From Saxidomus purpurata (taxonomy: Eukaryota; Mollusca; Bivalvia; Venerida; Veneridae): a DNA stretch of 64,000 nucleotides. A program made the position numbers and the translations under genes. Numbering within the stretch: the stretch's first letter is position 1; every line of letters begins with the position of its first letter. Shown here piece by piece: positions 43,459 to 54,573 of the stretch. The stretch lies in assembly GCA_022818135.1 (NCBI GenBank), contig JAFMSR010000002.1:24658268-24722267 (forward strand), written 5' to 3'. A model generated the notes under the pieces. It searched no databases, had not been told where the DNA came from, and saw nothing but the letters and a program-made list of their open reading frames with translations.

Positions 43459-43821
43459 GAAAAATGGATATATGATTGCTTTTTCCACTAACACAACCTT
43501 TGACATTATAGAAACGAAACGAGTCGACTGAATATTCTTTTATGGCCTTTTTAGACATATATCATATTGTCTTAGCTTAATTTTTCCCGTTTGTAATAAG
43601 TCTGCCTCCGTGGTGTAATGGATAAAGCCGATAGCTCAAACACTTTTGTGTACGTGTACTTTTAGAAACCACGAGTTCGAATCCCATCAACACCCAATTT
43701 TTTTTTAAAACTTTTTTCTGCTGTTTTAATAATCATTTTTAATTCTTTAAAAATATTTTACGGCAAATAATCATAAAAATCTTCATTCACGTCAAATTAA
43801 TAAGGATAATGGTAATGAAAA
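43459..43821 (+). repeat. Local direct duplication, short copy
   Basis: Same motif order as 42890-43458 but about 200 bases shorter through many separate losses. It carries a better preserved tRNA-like SINE (43604-43700) and ends GTCAAATTAATAAGGATAAT, as the long copy does. Confidence 0.75.
43604..43700 (+). repeat. tRNA-derived SINE (SINE type 3) within the duplication
   Basis: GCCTCCGTGGTGTAATGGAT and AAAGCCGATAGCTC give a tRNA-like head with A box at 43611-43630. GAGTTCGAATCCC at 43673-43685 is an excellent B box, followed by ATCAACACCCAATTTTTTTT. The A-B spacing suggests a tRNA with a long variable arm or an inserted spacer. The acceptor stem does not close, so a SINE or tRNA pseudogene is favoured. 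Confidence 0.6.
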
Positions 43822-44740
43822 ATTAAGACATACCAGGAACGGTCTATAGAGCATTCCTGGACATACTGTATAAATATTATTTGATAACAGTAAAGTTTCG
43901 ATACTACATGTCAGTCAGTAGATGTGGTGTCTTGTCAGGTTTTGCTTGTTCAACCACAATTGGTTCCCTCGAGTTCTTTTGGGGCCATGCCTCAATATCA
44001 ATTATCACCAATTTTTCAAAATATTTACATTGGAATTTTGTTTGTTGGCCCGCTGTGATACTTTGTATCACAGTTTTTCTTGTTATTATCATTGTATTTG
44101 CTTATTACTATGCATCCATGGCTAACATTTCTAACATAAACGGCAGCATATTTTACATGATGCCAAACATGCCCACTTTCTTAAGATAAAACAGTGGCAT
44201 GCTCCAACCAATAAGTGAGAGGTTTAGAGATTACAATAATTGACTAAGCAACCACTTAACCATGGAGGGGAGCTGCTCCTTTGCACAAGTGGGTGATTTT
44301 ACTGATATCACAGCAAATGAAGATTTGTTAATCTTATATTTCTGTAGACCAACATGCATAGCATTAATTCTAGAACTCCAGAAAGCTTAACAGTACATTC
44401 CCGCCTACACCTACAGACTTAAAATGTTCATCTATATGCAAAAAGTGAAGTTTAACCACACAGGTTTATTACTGTGCAACAGGTTGAAACACAGTTTTCA
44501 GGTGTGATTGCACTTTATGATCTGGAATAATTTCAGAGCCTATAAGTAACATTACAAACTTAATTTAAATCATCTAATTTGCAGCACTTAGTGTTGGGTA
44601 AAATATTTAGCATTTTGTCCCTAAAACTTGTTACTGTGGGTTCAAATTTTAAAACCAGAAAATACATATGGCTTTTTTGTATAGTAACTTTTCATGTTAA
44701 ATTAATATTTTATACATAATTGATATATAGTATTTATTAT
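43822..44740. other. No gene recognised
   Basis: AT-rich. The plus frame 43881-44189 (102 codons) is partly hydrophobic, with an overlapping open frame on each strand. It has no family resemblance, no Kozak context of note and no GC shift, so I do not call it. Confidence 0.45.
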
Positions 44741-44987
44741 ACAGTAAACTCGATATTCAAGGGACTGTAGAATTTACATAATAATACATCTGAATATCAT
44801 AACATCCGAAGTTGACTTCTGGCGTCGGTCGAAACCCAAAGTAGGTATAGCGTGCTTGGTTATAGAGGTGCACATTTTATAATGTAGAATATGTTCTGTA
44901 TAAGTTTTATTCACAAATTCATACACATATATGTTTAGATTATGTCCCATCATTTTGTTAAAATGTTTTGAAGATAATTATGAAATA

Positions 44988-45774
44988 CAGTCGGAACTCA
45001 TTATCTCCACATAGCTTATTTCGAGTTTTCGTTATGTCGACCTATTTTGTAACGTCCAGAATTAATTTGTTCTTTTTTCTATTCAAATTTTTTTTATCTC
45101 GACTTTTTCATCTCGATTTTTTGCAAGATTTTGCATTGCTTTCACTCACACTTGTGAATTGAAAAGGTGTGAACAATCAGCGGCATGTCGTAAAAGGTGT
45201 TGTAATTAAAATAAACCAACGCTGAATTGTTTGCCAATCCAAGCTGTCCGACACCCAAATGTTAATTTTATTCAGCTTTGATTAACAAATGTCAAAATTG
45301 AGTGATTAAGGAGACTTGTATAAAAGATTAGCTAGGTTGTCATTTAGATATCTTATTGAAAAACTTTATTGTAATTTAAAGACGATCGCTACAGTTTCAT
45401 CATTTTTTTCAAGCAATGAGATTTTATGAAATTTCGTTTGTTGTTAGGGTAATACCTGCTATGTCAGAATATAAAATAAACAAGAGGGCCAAGATGGCCC
45501 TATATCGCTCACCTTGGTACAAGTCCACTTGCCTGGTGGAAGATCACTAGATAATGTTATATACCAAATAAGTTTTCTTACCATATCGAATTTGAATGCA
45601 TCACAAGAACTTTTTATGACAGAAAAGCGTATTGTGTGCAAACAAACACAACAGACATGTCTGGTAAACACAATAAAGATGTGCATGTATAAAGCTTGTT
45701 GGATATCTCGATTTTTCGTTATCTTGAGTTAAGTTTCAAGGTCCCAAAGACTTGGAAATAATGAATTTCCACTG
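44988..45774. mobile_element. CAGT-ended DNA element inside X2
   Basis: CAGTCGGAACTCATTATCTC at the left matches the inverse of the right end, which reads on the minus strand CAGTGGAAATTCATTATTTC, about 16 of 20 bases. The left flank is TA, the right flank CA. Subterminal phrases recur inverted (TTTCGAGTTTTCGTTATGTC left; ATTTTTCGTTATCTTGAGTT right). Pogo-like in style. A family A fragment (45479-45575) lies inside it. Confidence 0.6.
45479..45575 (+). mobile_element. ACAAGAG family A element, 5' fragment
   Basis: ACAAGAGGGCCAAGATGGCC, CGCTCACC and GGTACAAGTCCACTTGCCTG through ATGTTATATACCAAATA. This is the reverse complement of 46935-47029. No body or 3' end follows, so it is a truncated copy or one arm of a fold-back. 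Confidence 0.85.
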
Positions 45775-45775
45775 C

Positions 45776-45907
45776 ATTCTGTGATCTTGTATCTTTAAAC
45801 GATTGAAGTAAAGCCTCTTCCACATGAGCCTTACTTGCATGCTTCATCCATTTTCTAGCCTGACTGAGTGCCGTAGTTTCATATACTTTTATGACAGCAT
45901 CCCTGTT
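45776..45907 (-). pseudogene. CENP-B/pogo-type transposase remnant (DNA-binding region)
   Basis: The minus strand encodes about 44 residues including NRDAVIKVYE, ARKWMKHASK and HVEEALLQSFKDTRSQNA. The last part resembles the second helix-turn-helix of CENP-B/Tigger/pogo transposases, which typically reads 'aLlxWfxxxRsqxxPvsG'. The remnant is cut at its C-terminal side by the CAGT end of the element at 44988-45774, and at its N-terminal side by the family A copy. The frame continues as non-homologous sequence on both sides. It is inactive. The match is recalled from family knowledge, not searched. Confidence 0.55.
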
Positions 45908-45912
45908 TTTAC

Positions 45913-47029
45913 GCCAGGGTGAGCTTTTCTGATCGATGATTGTCTGTCGTCTGTCAACATTTTGATTCAAATGACATCTCCTCTGAAACCTCTAGGCCAA
46001 TGTTGATAAAACTATGCAGGAATGTTCCTTGCATGAAGCTCTACCAAAATTGTTCAAAGAATTCCATTCCATGCAGAACTCTGGTTGCTATGGCAACAAA
46101 TAGGAAAAACTTTAAAAATCTTCTTCTCTGAAACCACAAGGCCTAGAGCTTAGATATTTGGCATGTAGCATTGTCCAGTGGACCGCTACCAAGATTGTTA
46201 AAATTATGACCCCCAGGTCATAATTGACCCCGCGCGGGTGGGCACTTAGTTTTTGCATAGGCATATATACGAAAAACTTTAAAAATCTTCTTCTCTGAAA
46301 CCACAAGGCCTAGAGCTAAGATATTTGGCATGTAGCATTGTCTAGTGGACCGCTACCAAGATTGTTCAAATTATGACCCCCGGGTCATAATTGACCCTGC
46401 GCGGGTGGGCACTTAGTTTTTGCATAGGCATATATACGAAAAACTTTAAAAATCTTCTTCTCTGAAACCACAAGGCCTAGAGCTAAGATATTTGGCATGT
46501 AGCATTGTCTAGTGGACCTCTACCAAGATTGTTCAAATTATGACCCCCGGGTCAAAATTGACCCCGCTGGGGGGGTCACTTAGTTTTGCATAGGAATATA
46601 TAGGAAAAACTTTAAAAATCTTCTTCTTTGAAACCACAAGGCCTAGAGCTTAGATATTTGGCATGTAGCATTGGCTAGTGGACCTCTACCAAGATTGTTC
46701 AAATTATAACCCCCGGGTCAAAATTGACCCCGCACCGGGGGTCACTTAGTTTTACATAGGCTTATATAGGGAAAACTTTAAAAATCTTTTTCTCTGAAAC
46801 CACAAGGCTTAGATATTTGGCATGTAGCATTGCCTAGTAGACCTCTTCAAAGTTTGTTCAAATTATGCCCCTGGGGTCAAAATTGACCTTGCCCGGGGGG
46901 GGATCATTTGTTTTACAAAGGCGTATATAGGAAAACTTATTTGGTATATAACATTATCTAGTGATCTTCCACCAGGCAAGTGGACTTGTACCAAGGTGAG
47001 CGATATAGGGCCATCTTGGCCCTCTTGTT
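45913..47029 (-). mobile_element. ACAAGAG family A element (minus strand), ~166-bp units, 3' end clipped
   Basis: On the minus strand the 5' end is at 47029 (ACAAGAGGGCCAAGATGGCC, CGCTCACC). The body has about five ~165-bp units with GGGTCAATTTTGACCC-type palindromes, AATCTTGGTAGAGGTCCACT, CATGCCAAATATCTAAGC and CTTGTGGTTTCAGAGAAGAA. The 3' side reaches AAAAGCTCACCCTGGC but the final hairpin arm (expected GGTGAGC) is missing at about 45913. Confidence 0.85.
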
Positions 47030-47489
47030 TATATTGTGCTATGGGAGTTTCCAAAATCAGGTGCAGTGTTTGTATTTAATTTTCTTATCAACTTCACAGA
47101 TTATTTCGTACTTAGATTCTATATCTAAAAGTTTTCTCTTTCAACTAGGTGACTGCATGATTTTTCATGTTCTGCACGAAAGTACATGTACAATTTAGTT
47201 TAAATATTTACTCAAATATGTTTTCAATTTAGTATAAATATTTACTCAAATATGTTTTATCTCGGCAAAAAAATATGTGTGAATTAATTTTGATTCAGTG
47301 AATTGTTAGTGTGGTAATTTGATCGATTACCTATAATCGTTTGAGTGTCGGTCATTGTCATTTGTTCACATTGTCTATAGCAAACCGTAATTATCTCATT
47401 AACCAGGAAAACAGAGCGTTTGGGCCCCAGTCGGGACCGCAACCACAGCATCGTTGCAAGCGGTATATATCGTTACAAGTGGTTTACTG

Positions 47490-49440
47490 TATCTGTAATT
47501 ATTTAACTATAACTTCATCATTACACATTTAATGTTCTTTGAACATTCAGAGAGGTCAGCCACGGCCTGTACATACTCAGTGAATAATTGCTGCTCTCTT
47601 TGCATTAGTAATCTATTAATACTGTAAACAAACTTTTAACAAACCACATAAAAACGTATAAAACATTTATAATCACAAAAGGACATGTTTACCTACCTCC
47701 TTCAATATGTTATTATTCCATATTTGCAAATATTTAGGCAAATGAACAATTGAATTTCAATGTTAAAAATCAACAATTAACTATAATGTCCTTAATACAC
47801 AGGAAACCCACTTGAGGCAAACTTCAACAAACAGGACAAAAATCCCATTGTCAACATTCCTGTTTACATTTTACAAACGATACATTTTAAACTGTTTGTA
47901 AATCAGAATGAAATCATTGAGCAATTCAGTATCAACAGCTGAAGTGTTGAACAAATGTTCATTTAATAGATCTGTACAAACGCATGTGGTCTCACTTTCA
48001 CATAGTACAATCATTTATTACCCAGAGAGCACCTTCCTTTAATACACTAGGCCAAGGTACTGGTATACTACATAAAACCCGCTGATAAATGGAGAACATA
48101 TGTTACACTAGCTCTGGCACTAACTCCCAGTACGGTATCACTCATTCACTCACATTATAATATTCTACATGCTTTCATAGGACTTTCTCTTTTGGTGTTA
48201 TGTATGGCAAAGAAATATTACTAGCTAGTGATCATTTTATCTCTGTTTAGATAATTTTGGTAATTTCTGTACCCAGTCTTCAATTTTAGTACCAAATCCA
48301 ACCCTTAAACCCTTAAATTTTAGAACTAAAACCTCAAAATTAGTACTAATCAACAATTATTTTGGTACAAATGTGGGAGATGACCATAAACTACAATGGT
48401 TGCAAAAGCTGTCATTTGTTGCCAGCAGGTTACCACTTAAATTGTCTGCTTACAGGATAAAAAGCTTACAAGTTGTATGCCCTTGTTACTTATTGTCCGC
48501 AATTATTTTTATTTTGAAATGCTATCTTATACCACATTCACAGATTTAATAGATATCAATTGTTCAATTTGTTTTTAATTATGACTGTTAGCACAAAACC
48601 CCTGAATAGCTTGAGACAGAGGGAAGATTTGCTTAATGTCTACCTGGCATGGGTGTGAGTATCTCTGGCAAAAGAAGAATGTTCTAGTTCTGTGTAGAAT
48701 CTCTCATGGACAGCATTAATTTTATCCAACCAGTACTTATCCACCCAGAAAATTCAGTGAACAATAATCATGCAAGTTAATAAGAGTGTACCGACTTACT
48801 TCAGTTAAAATCAGTTATGATATTCCATCTCGGTTATCGCAAAAAACCAGCATCAGGTACCACAGAGGATTTATTTTCATTTTTTACTCCTCTGTGTCTA
48901 GAATCAATAAAAAGAGTTTCAAAGCGCTTGTAGATACAAAACTGCAAAAATATGTCTCACAAAAAATGCACACTTGTAAGATCTGTTCGTACAGGTGTCT
49001 TAAACACCTTCCATGCTTGCATATGCTATATAGTAGCTGAATCGATAAAAAGTCTCTTATAGTGCCTTCAAGATGTTACGAAATCTTTTTTGCGTATTGT
49101 GTCCATACTGTTCCATTTTGATAATACAACATTTTGCAAGTACTCTAACATTCTGTAGAATCAACGTCTATTTCAAAATCGTCAATACTGACTAATTCAC
49201 TCTAATTCTTCAAAGCATTAAACCAAATGTTTTTGCATAATTTGAACGGCAAAGTCCAAACTGAAAGACAGTGTGGTCAATTTATTTATTTAGCAGGCTA
49301 ACGCCTTGATTAAAATTGTTAAAGCAACAGCTGCATTGTTTCAAAGCAACTGTTATTGCCAAATGCGTAAATCTGCTTCCTGTTTTTTAATTTTATTTTA
49401 AATTTTATTTTATAAGCCATATAATTGAAACCTATGATGG
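47490..49440. other. No gene recognised
   Basis: AT-rich DNA. The 84-codon plus frame at 48786-49040 has no domain. No repeats stand out. Confidence 0.5.
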
Positions 49441-50270
49441 ACAAGAGCTGTCCCACACAAGTGACGAATGCCCCCGAAAGAGGTGTCTCACAGTCTGTGT
49501 CCTCTCCATGTGCTAAATAAATGTACTATGACAGAGTTACCATGCATACAGTATTCCATTACTTTCAAACACTAAGTGTGACCTTGACCTTTGACGTACA
49601 GACATGGTTCTTGCAGACAACACATTGTCTTGATGTGCTGAACATTTGTGCCAAGTTATTTTAAATCAATTAATGCATGACAAAGTTACAATCCTAACAC
49701 AAATGTATGCATATATACAGGATTCCATTACCTATAAACTGTAAGTGTTACCTTGACCTTTGAGGTAGGGACATGGGTCTTGCATGCGACACATCGGCTT
49801 GATGTGCTGAACATTTGGGCCAAGTCATTTTAAAATCCTTCAATGCATGACAAAGTTAGAGTCTCAACACAAATATATGCATATATACAGGATTCCATTA
49901 CCTAAAAACTCTAAGTGTGACCTTGACCATTGAGGTAGCAACGTGGGTCTTGCATGCGACATGTCGGCTTGATGTGCTGAACATTTGGGCCAAGTCATTT
50001 TAAAATCCTTCAATGCATGACAAAGTTAGAGTCTCAACACAAATGTATGCATATATACAGGATTCCATTACCTTCAAACTCTAAGTGTGACCTTGACCTT
50101 TGAGGTAGGGACATGGGTCTTGCACACAACACGTTGTCTTGATGTGCTAGACATTTGTGCCAAGTTATTTTAAAATCCTTCAATGCATGACAAAGTTACA
50201 GTCCAGACACGAATGTGTAAGTGGGGACACAGACTGACGGACGGTGCGATTTTAATATGCCACCCTTCAA
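49441..50270 (+). mobile_element. ACAAGAG family C element (copy C2), 3' end replaced
   Basis: 5' ACAAGAGCTGTC, CACAAGTG hairpin and ATGCCCCCGAA. Units are spaced 169-170 bp (landmark AAGTGTGACC at about 49576, 49745, 49915 and 50085) with CTTGCATGCGACA and CAATGCATGACAAAGTTA. The end reaches GTGCGATTTTAATATGCCAC and CCTTC, but the expected GGGGGCAT is missing. The sequence instead jumps back into unit sequence and on to a family D ending. Confidence 0.85.
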
Positions 50271-50404
50271 TGCATGACAAAGTTACAGTCCGGACATGAA
50301 TGTGTAAGTGGGGACGCACAGACGGACAGACATACATACGGACGCACATACACTGGACCGCCATTTGGACAACTATATTGAGTTTTCGCATATATGACAA
50401 AAAG
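50266..50404 (+). mobile_element. Chimeric tail: family C unit fragment plus family D 3' end
   Basis: From CCTTCAATGCATGACAAAGT the sequence repeats the family C unit for ~50 bp (to GTGTAAGTGGGGACGCACAG). It then runs through GACGGACAGACATACATACG and continues as the family D end ACGGACGCACATACACTGGA, CTATATTGAGTTTTCGC and GACAAAAAG. The family D end is also seen at 16045-16104. CCTTC is shared by both sides of the junction. Confidence 0.75.
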
Positions 50405-50568
50405 CACTTTCCATATTCTATAAATTTAAAAGAAACCTCTTACTCATGCCATGCTTTGAAACATCTATTCAACAAACAGGACTGAACTTTGCTTATTGCA
50501 GATTAATGATTCAAGTAAGGCAACTTTGTCCAATTAATTAAAACTAGAACTATCAGTAAAAGGGGATG

Positions 50569-50590
50569 AATACCCCCCCCCCCCCCCCCA
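50569..50590 (+). repeat. Poly-C tract
   Basis: An uninterrupted run of about 17 C residues in a T/A-poor context. Length is likely unreliable in the assembly. Confidence 0.9.
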
Positions 50591-50639
50591 GACATCCCAC
50601 TGACACAGTATATACAATTTATGTAACATTTGATGCTTT

Positions 50640-51190
50640 TATTATTGGACCTGCACAACTTAAGGCATGGTACTTATCACTTCAGTGAAGTATAATTCAA
50701 TTCTGACCTGGGGTTTTAGAGATTAAAAGCACACAAGATTTCATTATGTTGAGCCCCTGTGACTTTAGCCACCTGAAAATAAGCCATGCACAACTAGGCA
50801 TGGTACTTATCATTTCTGTCAAATATCATTAGATTGTGACCAGGACTTTAGGAGATTGAAGAGCACACATGAATTTACTATCTTGGTGCCCCTGTCACAT
50901 TAACCTTTGACCTAGTGATCTGAAACATAGACCCATGATGCACAACTAAGCATAGTACTTACCACAATGTAAAATATCATTAAATTCTGACCAGAGATTT
51001 TGGAGATTTAGCCTCCACAATATTTTACTATCTTTAGCCCCTGTGACCTTTGACCTATTGGCCTAAAATATGGACAGTGCAAAACTAGGTATGGTACTTA
51101 TCATTTCTGTGAAATGTCATTAAATTCTGACCAGGGGTGTCAACAAAATTCGTCTACAGACAAACTGAATCCAGTATACTTTGGGGTATA
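50640..51190 (+). repeat. Tandem array with CATGGTACTTATCA units (family G)
   Basis: Four diverged units spaced 133-152 bp (landmark at about 50666, 50799, 50951 and 51089) contain AATTCTGACCAGGG, TTTAGGAGATT, GCACACA and GCCCCTGTGAC. One unit has a perfect TGACCT-T-TGACCT at 51044-51056. It ends GTCTACAGACAAACTG. No ACAAGAG start was located upstream. Confidence 0.7.
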
Positions 51191-52337
51191 ACAAATCTTT
51201 CCGTGCATATAATTTTCATTTTACAGTAACAGATACGTAAGGTAGTATATAGATTATAAAGTGCATTCAATATATACATGTATAATTGCAAAACATCAAA
51301 TTCATTCATAAACTAGGATTTCAAAATAGATGTTTATACTTACGAAATTGCGAAATTGCTCAAAAGTCAGTTATTTTCCATCAAGTTCGACATAATTTCC
51401 AAAAACAAAAATATATGAACAATTAACCAACCAACCAAAACTATCATATCATTATGATTTAAAAAAAAATCTTAAACCAGAGAGCTTGACGGCATAATCT
51501 CTTTGAAATCCAGTGTGTAGCCAACCAGAACAATTAGAATATTGACTAGTCCTGTACATGTTATAAACATTTTTCAAGGTACTTTTTTGTGATGTGATAA
51601 AACACTGATTTAGATTAAGAAGGTTTAAATGGTTGAATCAATTTGTAAATAACAAGTCATAACAGGTATAGTACAGTATTGTTAAGTGATGTTAACCTAA
51701 TGTAAAAGTAATGCAGGTATATTGAAAGTAATTAGAGAACACTCTGTAAACTTGTATAATAAAGACTTGGATAGGCCATTTCACTGTATTTTCTTCTCAT
51801 TCAAGACAAATGGTTATCAAAACTCTAACAGTCGTTTGTAAATTGGAGAAAAAAAAGAAGATATTTTTGTGATCTCAAAAAGATTCTACATAACTTTAGG
51901 TTATAAGATTCTGCAAAATTTGAAAGTCTAAAATACCTTCAACCTTGGTCACTGACATTACATCCACCATCACACACTTTCATGGAGAAATCCTTAACAT
52001 AAATCTGCCTTTTAGATTTGATCACAACAGGTTCCAGTAGTAATTCAGCTTTCACACACAGGGACACTGAATAACAAATGCTCCTAAAAGTAGTAGCCAC
52101 CAAGTATAAGGTAGAGCTATTTTAACAATTAAGAAACCGGGGTTTCTCAATTGTTAGAATTTGACTTAATAAACTTACTTAGTGTTTAACCTGATTTGAC
52201 CTTTTGTATAGCCACCGACATGTACTGTTGCATGGACCTATGTGTATATAGGTCCATGATTGTGGGTGCAGCTAAAGTGCTTTCTATTTAGAGCGAAGTC
52301 TTAATGAATTAAGTGATTCAAGTAGGTAGTTTTAATA
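51191..52337. other. No gene recognised; one short hairpin
   Basis: AT-rich. ATGGACCTATGTGTATATAGGTCCAT (about 52231-52258) is an inverted repeat with a small loop. It shares CCTATNTGTATATAGG wording with the ends of the element at 29282-29967, perhaps by chance. Confidence 0.5.
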
Positions 52338-52928
52338 AACAAGAGGGCCAAGATGGCCCTATATCGCTCACCTTGGTACAAGTCCACTTGCCTGGTGGAA
52401 GATCACTAGGTAATGTTATATACCAAATAGGTTTTCCTATATATGCCTCCCCTGGTGCGGGGTCAATTTTGACCCGGGGGTAATAATTTGAACAATCTTG
52501 GTAGAGGTCCACTAGCCAATGCTACATGCCAAATATCTAAGCTCTAGGCCTTGTGGTTTCAGAGAAGAAGATTTTTAAAGTTTTTCCTATATATGCCTAA
52601 GCAAAACTAAGTGACCCCCTGTGCGGGGTCAATTTTGATCCGGGGGTCATAATTTGAACAATCTTGGTAGAGGTCCACTAGCCAATGCTACATGCCAGAT
52701 ATCTTAGCTCTAGGCCTTGTGGTTTCACAGAAGAAGATTTTTAAAGTTTTTCCTATATATGCCTATGCAAAAACTAAGGGCCCACCCACGCGGTGTCAAT
52801 TTTGACCCGGGGGTAATAATTTGAACAATCTTGGTAGAGGTCCACTAGACAATGCTACATGCCAAATATCTAAGCTCTAGGCCTTGTGGTTTCAGAGGAG
52901 AAGATTTTTAAAGTTTTTCCTATTTTTT

Positions 52929-52954
52929 AACAAGGAGTCACGTGACTCCTTGTT
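52929..52954. repeat. 26-bp perfect palindrome at the start of an insertion (family E?)
   Basis: AACAAGGAGTCAC is followed directly by its exact reverse complement; the centre is CACGTG. It sits at the junction where A9 is interrupted. It begins AACAAGGAG, close to the AACAAGAG plus hairpin start of families A-C, so it may be the 5' end of another family of the same kind. Confidence 0.9.
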
Positions 52955-52991
52955 TTAGTAGCCAATTTTGAAAACGACTCAGTGGAGGGCC

Positions 52992-53128
52992 TATTCGTTT
53001 GACGCAGGATGCGGCGTAAGCCGGGATACGCCGGTGTATCCAAATCTCATTGCTCAAAATGCGCCGAATTCATCCTGGCTTTTTAGAAACGAATAGAGCG
53101 GCGTACGCCAGCATGCGTCAAACGAATA
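52992..53128. repeat. 137-bp GC-rich fold-back element
   Basis: TATTCGTTTGACGCA (52992-53006) is inverted exactly as TGCGTCAAACGAATA (53114-53128). The inner parts are imperfectly inverted (GCGGCGTAAGCCGG against GCGTACGCCAGC). A third copy of the first ten bases is inverted inside (AAACGAATAG, about 53087). GC is far above the surroundings. Confidence 0.8.
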
Positions 53129-53908
53129 TCCCCCACAAACCCTGACAATTTGAACAGCCATAGGTTTCTCCTTTCGCCTGTAAAGTAGATCGACTTTAGC
53201 TGAAATGCGTGGGGATCGTGTTTGTGATCTCGACTTAAAAAATTAATAAAAGCCATTTCCTTTTCCAAATATACGTGTACATGCTTTAAATCATTGTAAC
53301 AATAATGTAGGCAAAATTTAGAATATTTGAATTACTACACCATCAGGCAGCAATGTACACTGATCTGACACTGCATACGGTTAGCGTTTACATGTCATCG
53401 ACTATGTAAACTCATTCTGCAATACAGCAACTAGCAATACAAACTTTATAAAGTGTTTCCCTCACTCAGAAATCAGCCAGTACAAACAAGAAATATCTCT
53501 TTTTAAAAAGATAAACGGCGTAAATATGTATACATTAACAATATGCAGTCTATCTTTAGATCGGCGTTCACGTGATCAAAACTTGTACATGTATTTCATT
53601 CACAACGCTTCCATTCATAAATTTGAATGGTGCCGCAAACCAATGAAAAATGGTAAGAGAACACTAAATATTTTGTGCAGCCTACTTATATATATTATGA
53701 TTAAGTTTCAAAGTATTACAGGCTCTAAAAATAAGCCTGGGTTTAATATCTAGCTTTTCAAAATATTTCTTAAAGTAAATTAAAGTGTAAGGCTAATAGA
53801 CTACTTAAAATGGTTGTTATCTCCCCTTACCAACACAAAATGTGATGAAATGAAACTGTGGGGCGCGAACTGCCGATGTAATGCGGTTGTGAAAAATCAA
53901 CAAAAATA
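53129..53908. other. Interior of the A9 interruption, no gene recognised
   Basis: AT-rich. The short plus frames at 53526-53753 and 53814-54071 and the minus frame at 53083-53268 show no domains. Probably the body of family E or older inserts. Confidence 0.45.
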
Positions 53909-54227
53909 TGAGTTTGAATTCTGTAAAAAAAAAAAGAAATACTTTGAAAAATCCGCTGAAACTTTTAGGTTAAGATATAATACATGTACTTCTACAGATT
54001 CTATTTATTATTTTTTGGAGATTATTTTGTTTGGCATCAGTTATAGGATACGTCACTTTCAGAAAAAATGAGTTTGAATTCTGTAAAGTTTTTTTAATGA
54101 AATACTTTCAAAAATCCGCGGAAACTTTTAGATTAAGTTATAATACATGTACTTCTACAGATTCTATTTATTATTTTTGGAGGTTATTTCGTTTTGGCAT
54201 GAGTTATAGGGTATGTCACTTTTAGAA
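53909..54227 (+). repeat. 158-bp tandem duplication, two copies
   Basis: ATGAGTTTGAATTCTGTAAA starts each copy (53909 and 54068). Each continues through AAATCCGC(T/G)GAAACTTTTAG, ATACATGTACTTCTACAGAT, TCTATTTATTATTTTT and CACTTT(C/T)AGAAAAA. Copies are ~90% alike by eye. The overlapping plus-strand frames are translations of this duplication. Confidence 0.9.
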
Positions 54228-54353
54228 AAAACGTCGCATTTGCTTTCTTTTATGATTTCTGATCGGATAGTGTTGTTGTAGGAGTTTAACGCCCACTTCA
54301 AAAGTACATGTATTTGGTATGTTTAGTAGGCAGCTAGTTTCCCTAACATCGTC

Positions 54354-54432
54354 ATAGAAAGTTCCAGTACTAGGTTGGAGGTTACAGTGATTTCAAGTCA
54401 GCTTCTTTAACCACTAAACCACGGGAGTGGAT
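54354..54432 (-). repeat. tRNA-derived SINE (SINE type 1)
   Basis: The minus strand gives CCCGTGGTTTAGTGGTTAAA (A box, about 54425-54402), then a degenerate middle with CACTGTAACCTCC. This matches the head at 6113-6040. The tail shares CCAGTACTAG with the other type 1 copies. Confidence 0.6.
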
Positions 54433-54573
54433 CTGGTCGGATATCATTATGAAAATAATGACGTGTTTAATATGTTTTATGATGTCAGCATGTATGTCCC
54501 TTACGGAAACATAATCCATATAACCACTTAGATTTTAGGTTTCATGAACATTTCGTGAAATAATAGACGATTT

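Larger units (their letters stand above)
44742..47489. mobile_element. Family X element, copy X2, with nested insertions
   Basis: Starts TA-CAGTAAACTC and ends GTTTACTG-TA, with TA at both borders. Its outer parts align with X1 (start: TATTCAAGGG, GTAGAATTTACAT; end: GATTTTTCATGTTCTGCA through TAATTATCTCATT and the terminal TTACAAG). The middle is occupied by a second CAGT...ACTG element (44988-45774), a transposase remnant (45776-45907) and a minus-strand family A element (45913-47029). X2 is the oldest layer of the nest. Confidence 0.65.

Noticed and set aside
43881..44189. 102-codon plus-strand frame with hydrophobic stretches
   Set aside because: Frames are open in several phases on both strands here, hydrophobic bias follows from T-rich DNA, and no family is recognised.
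45719..45970. Intact 83-codon transposase gene
   Set aside because: Only the central ~44 residues resemble a CENP-B type domain; both ends read into other mobile elements, so it is a remnant.
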